Assembly: GCF_023716485.1 (NCBI RefSeq)
Contig: NZ_CP092418.1
Location: forward strand, 2,339,001 to 2,403,000
Direction: 5' to 3'
DNA from: Microbulbifer variabilis
GTDB taxonomy: Bacteria > Pseudomonadota > Gammaproteobacteria > Pseudomonadales > Cellvibrionaceae
DNA: 64,000 nucleotides
The notes under the pieces were generated by a model that worked only from the letters and a program-made list of their open reading frames with translations, was not told the DNA's origin and searched no databases. The stretch's first letter is position 1; the number at the start of each line of letters is the position of its first letter. The translations under genes were made by a program, and so were the position numbers. Below are positions 7,898 to 17,232 of the stretch, piece by piece.

Positions 7898-8872
7898 GTG
7901 ATCAGCAAAAGAAAATTCCTGAAATACTCCTTCCTGGGTACTGCTGGCGCCCTAGCAACCTCTTCAGTGGCAGCTATGGCAAGGCGTTATACGAAGAAGG
8001 GAAAAAAGCCCGTAGTCATATCAACCTGGAACCATGGGGGCCCAGCCAATGAGGCAGCTTGGCAGGTTCTCAGCGAAGGTGGCAGGGCTTTGGATGCCGT
8101 AGAGGCAGGTGCTCGGGTGCCGGAAGCTGACCCGCAGGTAACCAGTGTTGGCTATGGCGGTTTTCCCGATCGCGATGGTGTAGTGACCCTTGATGCCTGC
8201 ATTATGGATGACAAACAAAATTGTAGTTCAGTGGCTTTTTTACAGGGTATCAAGCATCCCATCTCGGTTGCGCGAAAGGTGATGGAGGAAACTCCACATG
8301 TAATGTTGGTCGGCGAGGGCGCACAGCGTTTTGCAGTTGAACAGGGGTTTGACATTGAGAACCTGTTAACTCCAAAAGCTGAAGCCGCCTGGCGTGAGTG
8401 GAAGCGCGAGTCCCGTTACCAGCCGGTAATCAATATAGAAAACCACGATACTATCGGCATCTTAGCCGTGGACCAGGACGGCAACCTCTCAGGTGCCTGC
8501 ACCACCAGTGGCGCGGCTTTCAAGATGCACGGGCGGGTAGGGGACTCACCGATTATCGGCGCCGGACTCTATGTCGATAATGAAGTGGGTGCGGCTACTG
8601 CCACGGGTATGGGCGAGCTAATGATCAAGACTGTCGGTTGCCATCAAGTAGTGGAGCTGATGCGTCATGGCTACACACCGGAGGAAGCCTGTCGTGAGGC
8701 GGTGGAGCGTATTGCGCGCAAGCTAGGGGACTATAAGAAGTTCCAGGTGGGTTTCCTGGCTTTAGATAAAGCCGGTAATTACGGTGCTCACTGTATTCAC
8801 CCAGGCTTTAATTATGCAGTAAGAGATGCGAGCGGTGCACAATTAGTCGATTCGAAAAGTAAACTCGGCTGA
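7898..8872 (+). CDS. N4-(beta-N-acetylglucosaminyl)-L-asparaginase (glycosylasparaginase)
   Basis: An Ntn-hydrolase that cleaves the bond between asparagine and N-acetylglucosamine; 324 residues from GTG 7898. Family motifs are STWNHGGPANEAAW, the block around LDAVEAGARVPEADPQ and SVGYGGFPDRDGVVTLDACI, and the autoprocessing site NHDTIG. The Thr there (residue 185 from this start) becomes the N-terminal nucleophile, and the ISGAG-equivalent region is GMGELMIKTVG. The first residues SKRKFLKYSFLGTAGALATS resemble an export signal with KR in place of RR, so it may be a variant Tat substrate, as bacterial relatives are secreted. An ATG 36 bases upstream lies in the loop of the preceding hairpin and lacks a ribosome site, so GTG is preferred, although its own ribosome site is weak. 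It suggests that glycosylated asparagine is a substrate of the locus. Confidence 0.85.
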   Translation: MISKRKFLKYSFLGTAGALATSSVAAMARRYTKKGKKPVVISTWNHGGPANEAAWQVLSEGGRALDAVEAGARVPEADPQVTSVGYGGFPDRDGVVTLDACIMDDKQNCSSVAFLQGIKHPISVARKVMEETPHVMLVGEGAQRFAVEQGFDIENLLTPKAEAAWREWKRESRYQPVINIENHDTIGILAVDQDGNLSGACTTSGAAFKMHGRVGDSPIIGAGLYVDNEVGAATATGMGELMIKTVGCHQVVELMRHGYTPEEACREAVERIARKLGDYKKFQVGFLALDKAGNYGAHCIHPGFNYAVRDASGAQLVDSKSKLG

Positions 8873-8882
8873 TTGTCTTCTA

Positions 8883-8912
8883 GGGGCAAGCAGCAGTTAG
8901 TTGACTTGCCCC
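8883..8912. terminator. Hairpin between convergent asparaginase and tetR genes
   Basis: GGGGCAAG (8883-8890) and CTTGCCCC (8905-8912) form a perfect eight-pair stem with a 14-base loop. It lies 11 bases after the asparaginase stop and 37 bases beyond the tetR stop, so it could serve both. T runs are poor. Confidence 0.5.
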
Positions 8913-8948
8913 AATAGGAAGAAAATTCGAATTTGCTCAATACACTGC

Positions 8949-9611
8949 TCAGTGCAAAGTTCGTGCTTGCTGCCTGTTTAGACGCAGTTCTGGGGAGAAG
9001 CGAATCATATCTAGGAGAGCATCAAAATAATGTTCGCCTAAGTCGCCAAGGTCTACAAAGCGAGGAGAAAGAAGCCAGTCTTCCAGAACACCAAAAAGGC
9101 CTCCGTGAAGCATTTGTTGGGCCAGTTTCAAATCCAGGTCAGCAGGTAATTGACCGACTGATAGTGCAATCTCCAACAATTCTCCCATTCGCTCCAGCCG
9201 CTCTGTGCGGCCTTGCTTAATACGGTGAGTGGACTCGCATACTTCACTGATTGGGTCACATGGCAGGAAGATAATCTCCAGCAAGCGCTGCCATTCATCA
9301 TTACAGGCAATCTCATCGAATAGCCATATCCAGCGGGTACGCAGGGTGCCTAGAGGGTCTCTCTTCAACTCATCATCACCGGCCGCCGCGCAGAGGTCTT
9401 CACCGGGCAGGCGCATGCGCTCGGTTAGAGCGTTGAGTAGCCCAACTCTGTCGCGGAAATGGCTATGCAGGGAATCACGAGTGACTCCGGCAAGCTCTGC
9501 GACTGCCGTTAGGGAGGCGTGGGTGACGCCAGATTCGTGAAAAACACGAATCGCGGCGTCTAAGATACGCTCTCGGGTGTTAAGTATTTGCTCTTCTCTA
9601 TATTTAGCCAT
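8949..9611 (-). CDS. TetR-family repressor of the adjacent RND pump
   Basis: A 220-residue TetR/AcrR-type regulator. The N-terminal helix-turn-helix spans about residues 8-54 (ILNTRERILDAAIRVFHESG, ASLTAVAELAGVTRDSLHSHF). The C-terminal part is the ligand-binding helical domain, with LRTRWIWLFDEIACNDEW resembling the AcrR/TtgR group. ATG 9611 is chosen; a TTG six bases earlier is in frame but unnecessary. It is divergent from the mexA/acrA-type gene across 275 bases that contain an inverted repeat at 9743-9762, the usual arrangement of a local efflux repressor. The inducer is unknown. Confidence 0.88.
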   Translation of the reverse strand: MAKYREEQILNTRERILDAAIRVFHESGVTHASLTAVAELAGVTRDSLHSHFRDRVGLLNALTERMRLPGEDLCAAAGDDELKRDPLGTLRTRWIWLFDEIACNDEWQRLLEIIFLPCDPISEVCESTHRIKQGRTERLERMGELLEIALSVGQLPADLDLKLAQQMLHGGLFGVLEDWLLSPRFVDLGDLGEHYFDALLDMIRFSPELRLNRQQARTLH

Positions 9612-9742
9612 GGGCAATGCAGCTTCTTCATTATCGTAATCGCCTCATTTGACCGCATATTCACGGCTGTTCGCCGCATGAAAACAAATGAGACTTTAGT
9701 GCAAACCCTTGAAAACACTGGGTAAAAGTGCATGTTAGTCGA

Positions 9743-9762
9743 TATTCATGCGCTGATGAATA
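9743..9762. promoter_or_regulatory. Candidate TetR operator between tetR and the efflux genes
   Basis: TATTCAT and ATGAATA are perfect seven-base inverted arms around a six-base spacer. The 20-base site lies midway in the divergent promoter region and has the size expected for a TetR dimer. No other inverted repeat of comparable quality was seen in this gap. Confidence 0.5.
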
Positions 9763-9886
9763 GTTGATCGGATTTCATCACTACACATAAAATGCGTGGC
9801 CACTGGAGTTAGACCTTCCTGTCACCATCTCTTTTTCTCCCGAACTGACCGCAGTATCCAGGCCGTCAGCCCTGATCGAGGTAACC

Positions 9887-11062
9887 ATGCTCAATAAAAA
9901 AGCGTTTATCAGTCTTTTGATCACTAGTGCATTGCTTGCCGCTTGTGATGAAAGAACCGCTGCGCCACCGATGCCGGCGCCACAGGTGACTGTGGTTACG
10001 CTGGAATCCGAGCCGGTTACGCTTACCAGAGAGCTACCTGGTCGCACTTCACCTTTCAAGGTGGCGGAAGTTCGTCCACAGGTAAATGGCATCATAAAAC
10101 AGCAATTGTTCCGTGAAGGTGGGCGTGTCGATGCAAATCAGCCACTTTATCAGCTGGATGACGCCATTTACCAAGCGGATGTGGATAGTGCGCGCGCCAA
10201 ATTACAGGGGGCAAATGCGGCCATGAATATCGCCCGTCTTAAGGCCGAGCGCACCGCAGGCCTTGTTAGGAGTGGCGCTGTCAGCAAGCAGGAGAATGAT
10301 GTCGCGGAGGCAGACTTGCAGGAAGCCCGCGCCTCTGTTGCAGCTGCCAGGGCGGAGTTACACCGAGCTGAGATCCAGCTGGACTACGCCCAGATTACCT
10401 CACCGATTACTGGCCGTATTGGTAAATCCAGTGTCACTCAGGGTGCCTTGGTAGCGGCCAATCAGGCCGCAACTTTGGCCACTGTGCAACAATTGGACCC
10501 CATCTATGTGGATGTTACCCAGTCTGCCGCAGAGCTGGTCAGCCTGCGTCGGGCTCTTCAGGCGGGTAAATTGGCAGATGCCACAAACCTGCCAGTTAAG
10601 ATTTTGCTGGAAGATGGCAGTGAGTTTGAACATCAAGGCAAGCTCGAGTTTGCCGAAGCCAGTGTCGATCCCTCTACCGGAAGTGTGTTGCTGCGAGTCG
10701 TTGTCCCCAATCCAGACAATATGCTACTGCCAGGCATGTACGTGCGCGCGATAGTGGGTAGCGGTGTACGGGAAAATGCCATTCTGGTGCCTCAACAAGG
10801 TATTGCAAGGGACCCGAAAGGCAACACTTCGGCAATGGTGGTCAATGAAGAGAATATTGTTGCCCAACGTTCCGTGCGGGTCAGTCGCACAGTTGGTAAC
10901 CACTGGCTGGTAGAAGAGGGACTGGAGCCCGGTGACCGTGTCGTAGTGGCTGGATTACAGAAAATTCGCCCCGGCGCGCCGGTGCAGCCTAGTGAACGTG
11001 AGGATAAACAGGTACCTGCAGCAGCTGGTGACGGCAACGCTGCTGCTGAGCAGGGTTCCTGA
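9887..11062 (+). CDS. RND efflux periplasmic adaptor (AcrA/MexA family)
   Basis: A 391-residue membrane fusion protein linking an inner-membrane RND pump to an outer-membrane channel. It begins with a lipoprotein signal ([14 protein letters not shown]). The lipoyl/biotinyl-like half is at [20 protein letters not shown]. An alpha-helical hairpin follows (about residues 100-165), then [20 protein letters not shown], and a beta-barrel with [20 protein letters not shown]. The C-terminal membrane-proximal domain includes [20 protein letters not shown]. The order and wording closely follow AcrA and MexA. The transporter gene starts 11 bases after its stop. No outer-membrane factor gene is present, so the pump should borrow a TolC/OprM-type channel encoded elsewhere. 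Confidence 0.93.
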   Translation: MLNKKAFISLLITSALLAACDERTAAPPMPAPQVTVVTLESEPVTLTRELPGRTSPFKVAEVRPQVNGIIKQQLFREGGRVDANQPLYQLDDAIYQADVDSARAKLQGANAAMNIARLKAERTAGLVRSGAVSKQENDVAEADLQEARASVAAARAELHRAEIQLDYAQITSPITGRIGKSSVTQGALVAANQAATLATVQQLDPIYVDVTQSAAELVSLRRALQAGKLADATNLPVKILLEDGSEFEHQGKLEFAEASVDPSTGSVLLRVVVPNPDNMLLPGMYVRAIVGSGVRENAILVPQQGIARDPKGNTSAMVVNEENIVAQRSVRVSRTVGNHWLVEEGLEPGDRVVVAGLQKIRPGAPVQPSEREDKQVPAAAGDGNAAAEQGS

Positions 11063-11073
11063 GGGTAGGGGTT

Positions 11074-14000
11074 ATGGCGAGCTTTTTTATCAACCGGCCC
11101 ATCTTTGCCTGGGTTCTGGCAATTATCACCATGCTGGCAGGTGCATTGTCCATCAGCAAGTTGGCGGTGGAGCGCTATCCGAATATCGCACCACCCTCTA
11201 TTAATATTGAGGCCAGTTACCCCGGCGCCTCCGCCAAAGTGGTGGAAGATTCGGTGACGCAGATTCTGGAGCGGAATATGAAAGGGCTCGATGGCCTTCT
11301 CTATATGTCTGCTGTCAGTCAATCTAACGGTGGTGTGTCTGTCTCCCTTACGTTTGAGAATGGTACCGACCCGGATACCGCACAGGTGCAAGTCCAAAAC
11401 AAGGTGCAGCTGGCAATGCCGCTGTTGCCCCAAGAGGTGCAGTTACAAGGGGTCAATGTCAGTAAGTCCCGTGGCGGCTTCTTGATGGTTGCAGGTTTTG
11501 TCTCCGAAGACGGCAGTATGAACCGCAACGACATTGCTGATTACATCAACTCAGCGATTGTGGACCCGGTTAGCCGGGTGCCAGGTGTCGGTAATGTGCA
11601 GGTGTTCGGCTCCAAATATGCAATGCGTATCTGGCTCGATCCCAACAAGCTGACTACTTACGATTTGACACCGAATGATGTAGCCGCGGCGGTACGGGCC
11701 CAGAATGCCCAGGTCACAGTGGGCAGCCTTGGTGGCGCACCGGCGGTGCCAGGGCAGCAACTCAATGCCTCTATTACCTCCCAGGAGCGCCTGCAAACCC
11801 CGCAACAGTTCCGGGAAATCGTGGTACGAGCCAATGATGATGGCTCCATACTGCGGCTTGGCGATGTCGCCCGCGTTGAGTTGGGGGCAGAGAGTTATGA
11901 ATTTATCTCCCGCTACAATCGCCAGCCGGCTACCGGTATCGCCATTAACCTTGCCACCGGTGCCAACGCACTGGACACCGCCGAAGGCGTGAAAGCGAAG
12001 CTCAAAGAACTGGAGCCTTTCTTCCCTCGGGGGCTTACCTCTGTCGTACCATTTGATACCACGCCCTTTGTCGAGGTCTCCATTAAAGGCGTGATCAGCA
12101 CATTGATTGAAGCAATTGTGCTGGTCTTCCTGGTGATGTATCTGTTCCTGCAGAATTTCCGTGCAACCCTGATCCCTACAATCGCAGTACCGGTGGTGCT
12201 GTTGGGTACCTTTGCCGTACTCGCAGCACTGGGCTTCTCGGTCAATATGCTCACCATGTTCGCTATGGTATTGGCCATCGGCTTGCTAGTGGATGACGCT
12301 ATTGTGGTGGTGGAAAACGTAGAACGGGTGATGCGCGAAGAGGGCTTATCGCCGAAGGAAGCCACTAAAAAATCCATGCACCAGATTACCCCGGCATTGA
12401 TCGGAATCGGTGTCGTGCTGTCGGCAGTGTTTGTGCCAATGGCATTTATGGATGGCGCCACTGGCGTAATTTACCGGCAGTTCTCAGCAACCATTGTTGC
12501 TGCCATGGCCTTGTCCGTATTAGTGGCAATTATCCTGACCCCCGCACTATGTGCCACCTTGCTGAAACCACTTTCAAAAGGGGAAAGTCACGGTGAGAAA
12601 GGCTTCTTCGGTTGGTTCAATCGCAATTTTGAGCGCGGCAGTCAGCGCTACCAGGGCGGAGTGCAGGGCATCCTAAAACGTAGCGGCCGCTTTATGCTGT
12701 TGTTTGTGATCCTTTCCGCTGTGATGGCCTTCTTATTCCTGCGTTTACCCAGCTCCTTCCTGCCCGATGAAGACCAGGGCGTGCTCTTCTCTATGGTGCA
12801 GGCACCCGTGGGCGCGACCCAGGAACGCACCATGGAATCTATCCGCAAAGTAGAAGACCAATTCCTGGATAACGAGCAGGGCACCGTGAAGTCAGTATTT
12901 TCGGTGCAGGGCTTTAGCTTTGCCGGTAGCGGCCAGAATACCGGTATCGCCTTTGTGAATATGGAAGATTGGTCTGAGCGGGAAGAAGAGTCGCAAAGTA
13001 CTGGAGCAGTCGCCATGCGTGCTATGGGCGCGCTGATGCAAATTAAAGATGCCATGGCTTTTGCCTTTGCACCGCCGCCTCTGCCAGAGTTGGGTTCTTC
13101 TGGTGGCTTTAACTTTTACTTAAAAGATAACGGCAACCTGGGGCACGAAGCGTTGACCGCTGCCCGTAACCAATTCTTGGGAATGGCCGGGCAGAGTAAA
13201 TTACTCTCTAACGTACGCCCCAATGGCCAGGAGGACACGCCGCAGTTTCGAGTGAAAATCGACAACGCCAAAGCTGCGGCCCTCGGCTTGTCTATTGCCG
13301 ATATTAACAGCGCGCTGAGTACCGCTTGGGGTGGCTCCTATATCGATGATTTTATCGATCGCGGTCGGGTTAAGCGGGTTTATATGCAGGCGGATGCGCC
13401 ATATCGCATGGTGCCGGAAGACTTCCAACTTTGGTCTGTGCGCAATGATAAAGGCGATATGGTGCCTCTATCTTCCTTCGCCAGTTTTTCCTGGGAGTAT
13501 GGATCTCCCCGCTTGGAACGCTATAACGGTGTGCCCTCCATGCAGATCAATGGTCAAGCTGCAGCGGGGGTCAGTTCTGGCGAGGCCATGGCAGAAGTGG
13601 AGAGCTTGGTAGCGCAATTGCCGGCGGGGGTTGGCATTGAATGGAGCGGCCTTTCTTATCAGGAGCGCGCCGCTGGTGCACAAACACCACTGCTCTATAC
13701 CTTGTCATTACTGATTGTATTCTTGTGCCTCGCGGCTCTTTATGAGAGCTGGACAGTACCGACCGCCGTATTGTTGATGGCACCGCTCGGTATTCTCGGT
13801 GCCGTGCTTGCCAACAGTTTGCGCGGCATGGAGAGGGATATCTATTTCCAGGTGGCTATGCTGACCACTGTCGGCTTGACCAGTAAGAACGCTATTCTGA
13901 TTGTGGAGTTTGCCAAGCAAAACTTAGAGGATGGTATGGAGCTGGTGCAGGCTACTATGCGCGCAGTCCGTGATCGGCTGCGCCCAATCCTTATGACCTC

Positions 14001-14244
14001 CTTGGCTTTCGGTTTGGGAGTTCTTCCTCTGGCGATAGCCACCGGTGCAGGTTCCGGCGCACAACGGGCAATTGGAACCGGGGTACTGGGCGGAATGGTT
14101 GTGGGCACTCTGCTTGGAATCTTCTTTATACCACTGTTCTTTGTAGTGGTGCAGAGACTGTTTGGGCGTAAAGCTAGCAGTACTGATACTGGGCAGGATC
14201 AAGTTCTTGCCAATAAAAAGACAGAAGCTGCGGAAGCTTTGTAA
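11074..14244 (+). CDS. RND multidrug efflux transporter (AcrB/MexB, HAE1 family)
   Basis: A 1056-residue inner-membrane proton antiporter. The start [20 protein letters not shown] is the classical HAE1 opening. Transmembrane helix 4 carries [18 protein letters not shown] with the Asp-Asp proton relay. [40 protein letters not shown] and [15 protein letters not shown] are all highly conserved family blocks. Length matches AcrB. It is coupled to the adaptor gene and closed by a strong terminator at 14259-14293. Regulation is probably by the divergent TetR protein. Substrates are likely hydrophobic drugs, dyes or detergents, but the sequence does not specify them. Confidence 0.95.
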   Translation: MASFFINRPIFAWVLAIITMLAGALSISKLAVERYPNIAPPSINIEASYPGASAKVVEDSVTQILERNMKGLDGLLYMSAVSQSNGGVSVSLTFENGTDPDTAQVQVQNKVQLAMPLLPQEVQLQGVNVSKSRGGFLMVAGFVSEDGSMNRNDIADYINSAIVDPVSRVPGVGNVQVFGSKYAMRIWLDPNKLTTYDLTPNDVAAAVRAQNAQVTVGSLGGAPAVPGQQLNASITSQERLQTPQQFREIVVRANDDGSILRLGDVARVELGAESYEFISRYNRQPATGIAINLATGANALDTAEGVKAKLKELEPFFPRGLTSVVPFDTTPFVEVSIKGVISTLIEAIVLVFLVMYLFLQNFRATLIPTIAVPVVLLGTFAVLAALGFSVNMLTMFAMVLAIGLLVDDAIVVVENVERVMREEGLSPKEATKKSMHQITPALIGIGVVLSAVFVPMAFMDGATGVIYRQFSATIVAAMALSVLVAIILTPALCATLLKPLSKGESHGEKGFFGWFNRNFERGSQRYQGGVQGILKRSGRFMLLFVILSAVMAFLFLRLPSSFLPDEDQGVLFSMVQAPVGATQERTMESIRKVEDQFLDNEQGTVKSVFSVQGFSFAGSGQNTGIAFVNMEDWSEREEESQSTGAVAMRAMGALMQIKDAMAFAFAPPPLPELGSSGGFNFYLKDNGNLGHEALTAARNQFLGMAGQSKLLSNVRPNGQEDTPQFRVKIDNAKAAALGLSIADINSALSTAWGGSYIDDFIDRGRVKRVYMQADAPYRMVPEDFQLWSVRNDKGDMVPLSSFASFSWEYGSPRLERYNGVPSMQINGQAAAGVSSGEAMAEVESLVAQLPAGVGIEWSGLSYQERAAGAQTPLLYTLSLLIVFLCLAALYESWTVPTAVLLMAPLGILGAVLANSLRGMERDIYFQVAMLTTVGLTSKNAILIVEFAKQNLEDGMELVQATMRAVRDRLRPILMTSLAFGLGVLPLAIATGAGSGAQRAIGTGVLGGMVVGTLLGIFFIPLFFVVVQRLFGRKASSTDTGQDQVLANKKTEAAEAL

Positions 14245-14258
14245 GTCTCAAGCCTGAG

Positions 14259-14293
14259 AAAAGCCAGGCCGCACTTTCCGGCCTGGCTTTTTT
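14259..14293 (+). terminator. Rho-independent terminator of the RND operon
   Basis: AAAAGCCAGGCC pairs with GGCCTGGCTTTT around a nine-base loop and runs into TTTTTT. It starts 14 bases after the transporter stop. A second hairpin with nearly the same stem (AAAGCCAGGCT) closes the next gene at 15545-15579. Confidence 0.92.
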
Positions 14294-14496
14294 GTATTCG
14301 CTCTTTGATAGGGCACACCTTAAATGTAAGTGAACTCAGTATTTCCCAGGCTGGCAGTAGCTTCGGCTATTTTCTTCGCCCCATGCCCAGCTTCCGAGAA
14401 ATGCGTTCATTTCATAAAATGAACAGAGTAATCCTTGATTCAAAAAAGCGGGATTTTGATACTGAAGCTTTCTTGTATTTTAGAGGCAGGGGCAGG

Positions 14497-15423
14497 ATGG
14501 AACACTGCAAGTACGACATTATTGGCGATATCCATGGCCACGCCAGCGCATTGATTGAGTTGCTCGATGTGCTGGGTTATCGGGAAACAAGCAGTGGTTA
14601 TGCTCACCCTGAGCGAAAGGTCATATTTCTTGGAGATTTTATCGACCGCGGTGAGCACCTGGTGGAGCATCGCAAACTCCTAAAGGTAGTTATGAGCATG
14701 GTAAATAATGATCATGCCAAAGCAATTATGGGCAATCACGAGTTTAACGCCCTGGCTTATCATACCGAAGTCAATGGCAAGCCCCTGCGCCCACATACCG
14801 ATAAAAATACAAAACAGCACCAGGCTTTTTTGAATGAGTACCCGGATAACGATCCAGAAAAATCTCAGGTATTGGATTTCTTCAGATCATTGCCTCTGTG
14901 GCTTGATCTTGGTCCTCTGCGTGCGGTACACGCTTGCTGGGACGAAGAGAAAGTTAATTTTTTAGCATCGAGAACCGATAGCGGCAGGTTAACGTCTGAG
15001 CTTTTGCTGCAAGCTAGCTCCCCGGGCAGTGATGCCTTCAAAGCGGTGGAAACTTTGCTCAAAGGGTGTGAAATTGAACTGCCTCAAGGAGTGAGTTTTC
15101 TGGATAAGGATGGTAATCGCCGCTCTGCTGTCCGCGTTCAATGGTGGAACGCTTCTGCAAAAGCGCTGGGGGAGATAGCGTTACCGCGTGGTGTTGATAT
15201 CGGTTCCGCCGCTAGCTTGCCTGTGCCTAGGGGTATTCCTTATTACCCTAAAGCAGATAAGCCCTGCTTTATCGGTCACTATTGGCTTAAAGGTGTGCCA
15301 GCACCTCTAACCGAGAAAGTTGCTTGTCTCGATTATTCCGTGGCGGGTAACGGCAAACTGGTTGCTTATCGTTTTGATGGTGAACAGGTCTTGAGTGAAG
15401 ACAAGTTTGTGTTTGTGAAGTAG
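14497..15423 (+). CDS. Calcineurin-like metallophosphoesterase (PrpE/ApaH-like)
   Basis: A 308-residue phosphoesterase with the metal-binding signature of the PPP/ApaH superfamily in order: GDIHGH near residue 10, GDFIDRGE near residue 50 and GNHEFNALAYH near residue 82. A HACWDEE and later GHYWLKG supply the remaining His ligands. Members hydrolyse phosphoproteins or dinucleoside polyphosphates; which applies here is not evident. I use ATG 14497, preceded by GAGGCAGGGGCAGG, because the domain begins immediately after it (MEHCKYDIIGDIHGH); an in-frame start at 14305 would add a 64-residue tail with no recognisable content. It stands alone between two terminators. Confidence 0.82.
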   Translation: MEHCKYDIIGDIHGHASALIELLDVLGYRETSSGYAHPERKVIFLGDFIDRGEHLVEHRKLLKVVMSMVNNDHAKAIMGNHEFNALAYHTEVNGKPLRPHTDKNTKQHQAFLNEYPDNDPEKSQVLDFFRSLPLWLDLGPLRAVHACWDEEKVNFLASRTDSGRLTSELLLQASSPGSDAFKAVETLLKGCEIELPQGVSFLDKDGNRRSAVRVQWWNASAKALGEIALPRGVDIGSAASLPVPRGIPYYPKADKPCFIGHYWLKGVPAPLTEKVACLDYSVAGNGKLVAYRFDGEQVLSEDKFVFVK

Positions 15424-15544
15424 ATACCGCCCGCTTGAGTTTCCATTACAGGTTTCTAATGGATAGCTGGCCTGCCTGTAAGCTCCATGCCGAGAATTGC
15501 TGACATTGACACATAGTAAGGCCACTTCGCAGAAATTACGCTGT

Positions 15545-15579
15545 AAAAGCCAGGCTTGAGAATAGAGCCTGGCTTTTTT
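15545..15579. terminator. Bidirectional terminator between phosphatase and azoR
   Basis: AAAAGCCAGGCT (15545-15556) pairs with AGCCTGGCTTTT around a nine-base loop. A T run follows on the + strand and TTTT follows on the - strand, so it can end both convergent transcripts. Confidence 0.88.
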
Positions 15580-15599
15580 AATTCAGCAATATTCTTCGT

Positions 15600-16192
15600 T
15601 TAAGCAAGTTCAGCAATACGTTCATTTGCCGCAGTGGTGGCTTTCTCTTTTGCCTCTTCACCAGTGGCAAGCCCTTCGGAGTAAACAAACTCAACATCAG
15701 TGATGCCCACAAATCCGAGGAATTGCCGCAAAAATGTGCTTTGTGCATGGTTGTCACCGTAGTAGCCCCCCGAGCAACAAAGATGATCGCTTTTTTATTT
15801 TTCAGTAACCCTTCTGGCCCATTTTCCGTGTAGCGGAAGGTGATGCCGGCTCGGGCGATATGGTCAAAATAGGTGTGCAGGGTAGAGGGGATTGTAAAGT
15901 TGTACATAGGTACGCCGAGGACCAAGGCATCTGCCGAAGAGATCTCTTCGATCAGTTTGTCTGAAAAATCGACAATCGCCTGCTGATCTGGAGTGCGCTG
16001 ATCAGCCGGGGTATTGAAGGCCTGGAAGCGATCCAAGGATAAATGGGGTACCGGATCTGCTGCCAGATTACGCTGAACAACTTCGCCCTCCGGATTATTC
16101 GCCTTCCAGCGCTCAATATACTTTGCCGCCAACTGGGAGGTCTGGCCACCGGCTTGAAACATGCTGGATTGGATATTGAGCAACTTTGTCAT
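15600..16192 (-). pseudogene. azoR: FMN-dependent NADH-azoreductase, frameshifted
   Basis: AzoR reduces quinones and azo compounds with FMN and NADH. From ATG 16192 (ribosome site AAGGAAC) the frame encodes normal AzoR sequence: LLNIQSSMFQAGGQTSQLA, LVLGVPMYNFTIPSTLHTYF and ARAGITFRYTENGPEGLL, to IIFVARG. At that point the coding strand has six G (plus strand 15766-15771). Adding one base to that run restores GGYYGDNHAQSTFLRQFLGF and then VGITDVEFVYSEGLATGEEA, ending at a TAA complementary to 15600-15602, a normal AzoR C terminus of about 197 residues in total. As written, the frame instead continues to 15578 with unrelated residues. A single-base deletion in a G run may be real, phase-variable or a sequencing error. 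A LysR gene lies divergent, as is usual for azoR. Confidence 0.85.
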
Positions 16193-16295
16193 GACGGGTT
16201 CCTTATGAATCATTTAACTTGAGCACTATTGAATCATTGATTAATTAGATAAAAAATTAGAAAATTTTGCTGAAATCCATCTAAAAATCCGATAC

Positions 16296-17225
16296 ATGAC
16301 TGATCAGTTAGCGAACCCGGCTTTAAGCCCAAAGATCACTCTGGAGCAATGGCGTTGTTTAGTTGCGGTTGTTGAAGGGGGAGGGTATGTACAGGCGTCG
16401 GAACTCCTACACAAGAGTCAGTCTTCCGTGAGCTATGCGGTACAAAAGCTAGAATCCATCCTCGATGTAAAGGCATTTACAATCACTGGTCGCAAAGCGG
16501 CACTTACGGCTGCTGGGCAAATGTTATATCGCCATGCCAAACAATTACTGGAAGATGCTTCGGCAATGGAAATGGCTGCCCGGCGTGCTTCTGTGGGTTG
16601 GGGGTCGCTGGTGTCAATTTCTGTGGAAGTGCTGTTTCCAACTTGGCTATTGCTAGATTGCCTGGAGGTATTTGGCCAAGAGAGCCCACATACCCGGGTA
16701 GAGGTTTACGAAGTGGTGATTAGCGGTGCCCTCGATGCCCTTACTGAGGGGAAGGTGGACTTTGCGATTGATCCGAGAATTCCTCCCGGTTTCAATGGCG
16801 AGTTACTGCCAGCACCGGCGCGCATTATCCCAGTGGCCCACCCCAGTCACCCATTACATCAACTGGAACGCGAACTAACCTTGAAGGATCTGCGCAGTCA
16901 TCGGCACCTGATCGTTAGAGATTCAAACCCCCAAAGCGATAGTGAAACCCTAACAGTTGAAGTTGCCAAGCGATGGACGCTGAGCAATATGGCAACGGTA
17001 ATCGGGGCAACTTGTAGGGGCTATGGGTTTTCTTGGTTGCCGCAGGATAAGATTCTTGGGGAGCTGGCCGATGGAACACTCAAACCTCTCCCCTTAAAAG
17101 GAGGGCAAGAAAGGTGGCAGCCTCTGTATCTTATTTTTCCTAATCGCGATGACATATCGCCCGCAGCGCGCCGGTTGGCGGAGATAATCCGCCAACGACT
17201 TGAAAGCTTACATATTGGTGCGTGA
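16296..17225 (+). CDS. LysR-family transcriptional regulator
   Basis: A 309-residue LysR regulator. The N-terminal winged helix is at about residues 13-72 (LEQWRCLVAVVEGGGYVQAS, KSQSSVSYAVQKLE). The effector-binding domain is a periplasmic-binding-like fold (VEVLFPTWLLLDCLEVFG, GYGFSWLPQDKI). It is divergent from azoR with a 103-base shared promoter region, so it most likely controls azoR in response to an electrophile or quinone. It converges with mscS seven bases further on. No specific inducer can be inferred. Confidence 0.88.
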   Translation: MTDQLANPALSPKITLEQWRCLVAVVEGGGYVQASELLHKSQSSVSYAVQKLESILDVKAFTITGRKAALTAAGQMLYRHAKQLLEDASAMEMAARRASVGWGSLVSISVEVLFPTWLLLDCLEVFGQESPHTRVEVYEVVISGALDALTEGKVDFAIDPRIPPGFNGELLPAPARIIPVAHPSHPLHQLERELTLKDLRSHRHLIVRDSNPQSDSETLTVEVAKRWTLSNMATVIGATCRGYGFSWLPQDKILGELADGTLKPLPLKGGQERWQPLYLIFPNRDDISPAARRLAEIIRQRLESLHIGA

Positions 17226-17232
17226 TAAGGCG

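Noticed and set aside
8933..9220. 95-codon plus-strand frame over the tetR gene
   Set aside because: It is the antisense shadow of a clear TetR gene with a helix-turn-helix.
14305..14496. Long N-terminal extension of the metallophosphoesterase
   Set aside because: The domain starts right after ATG 14497 with a good ribosome site, and the extra 64 residues show no conserved content.
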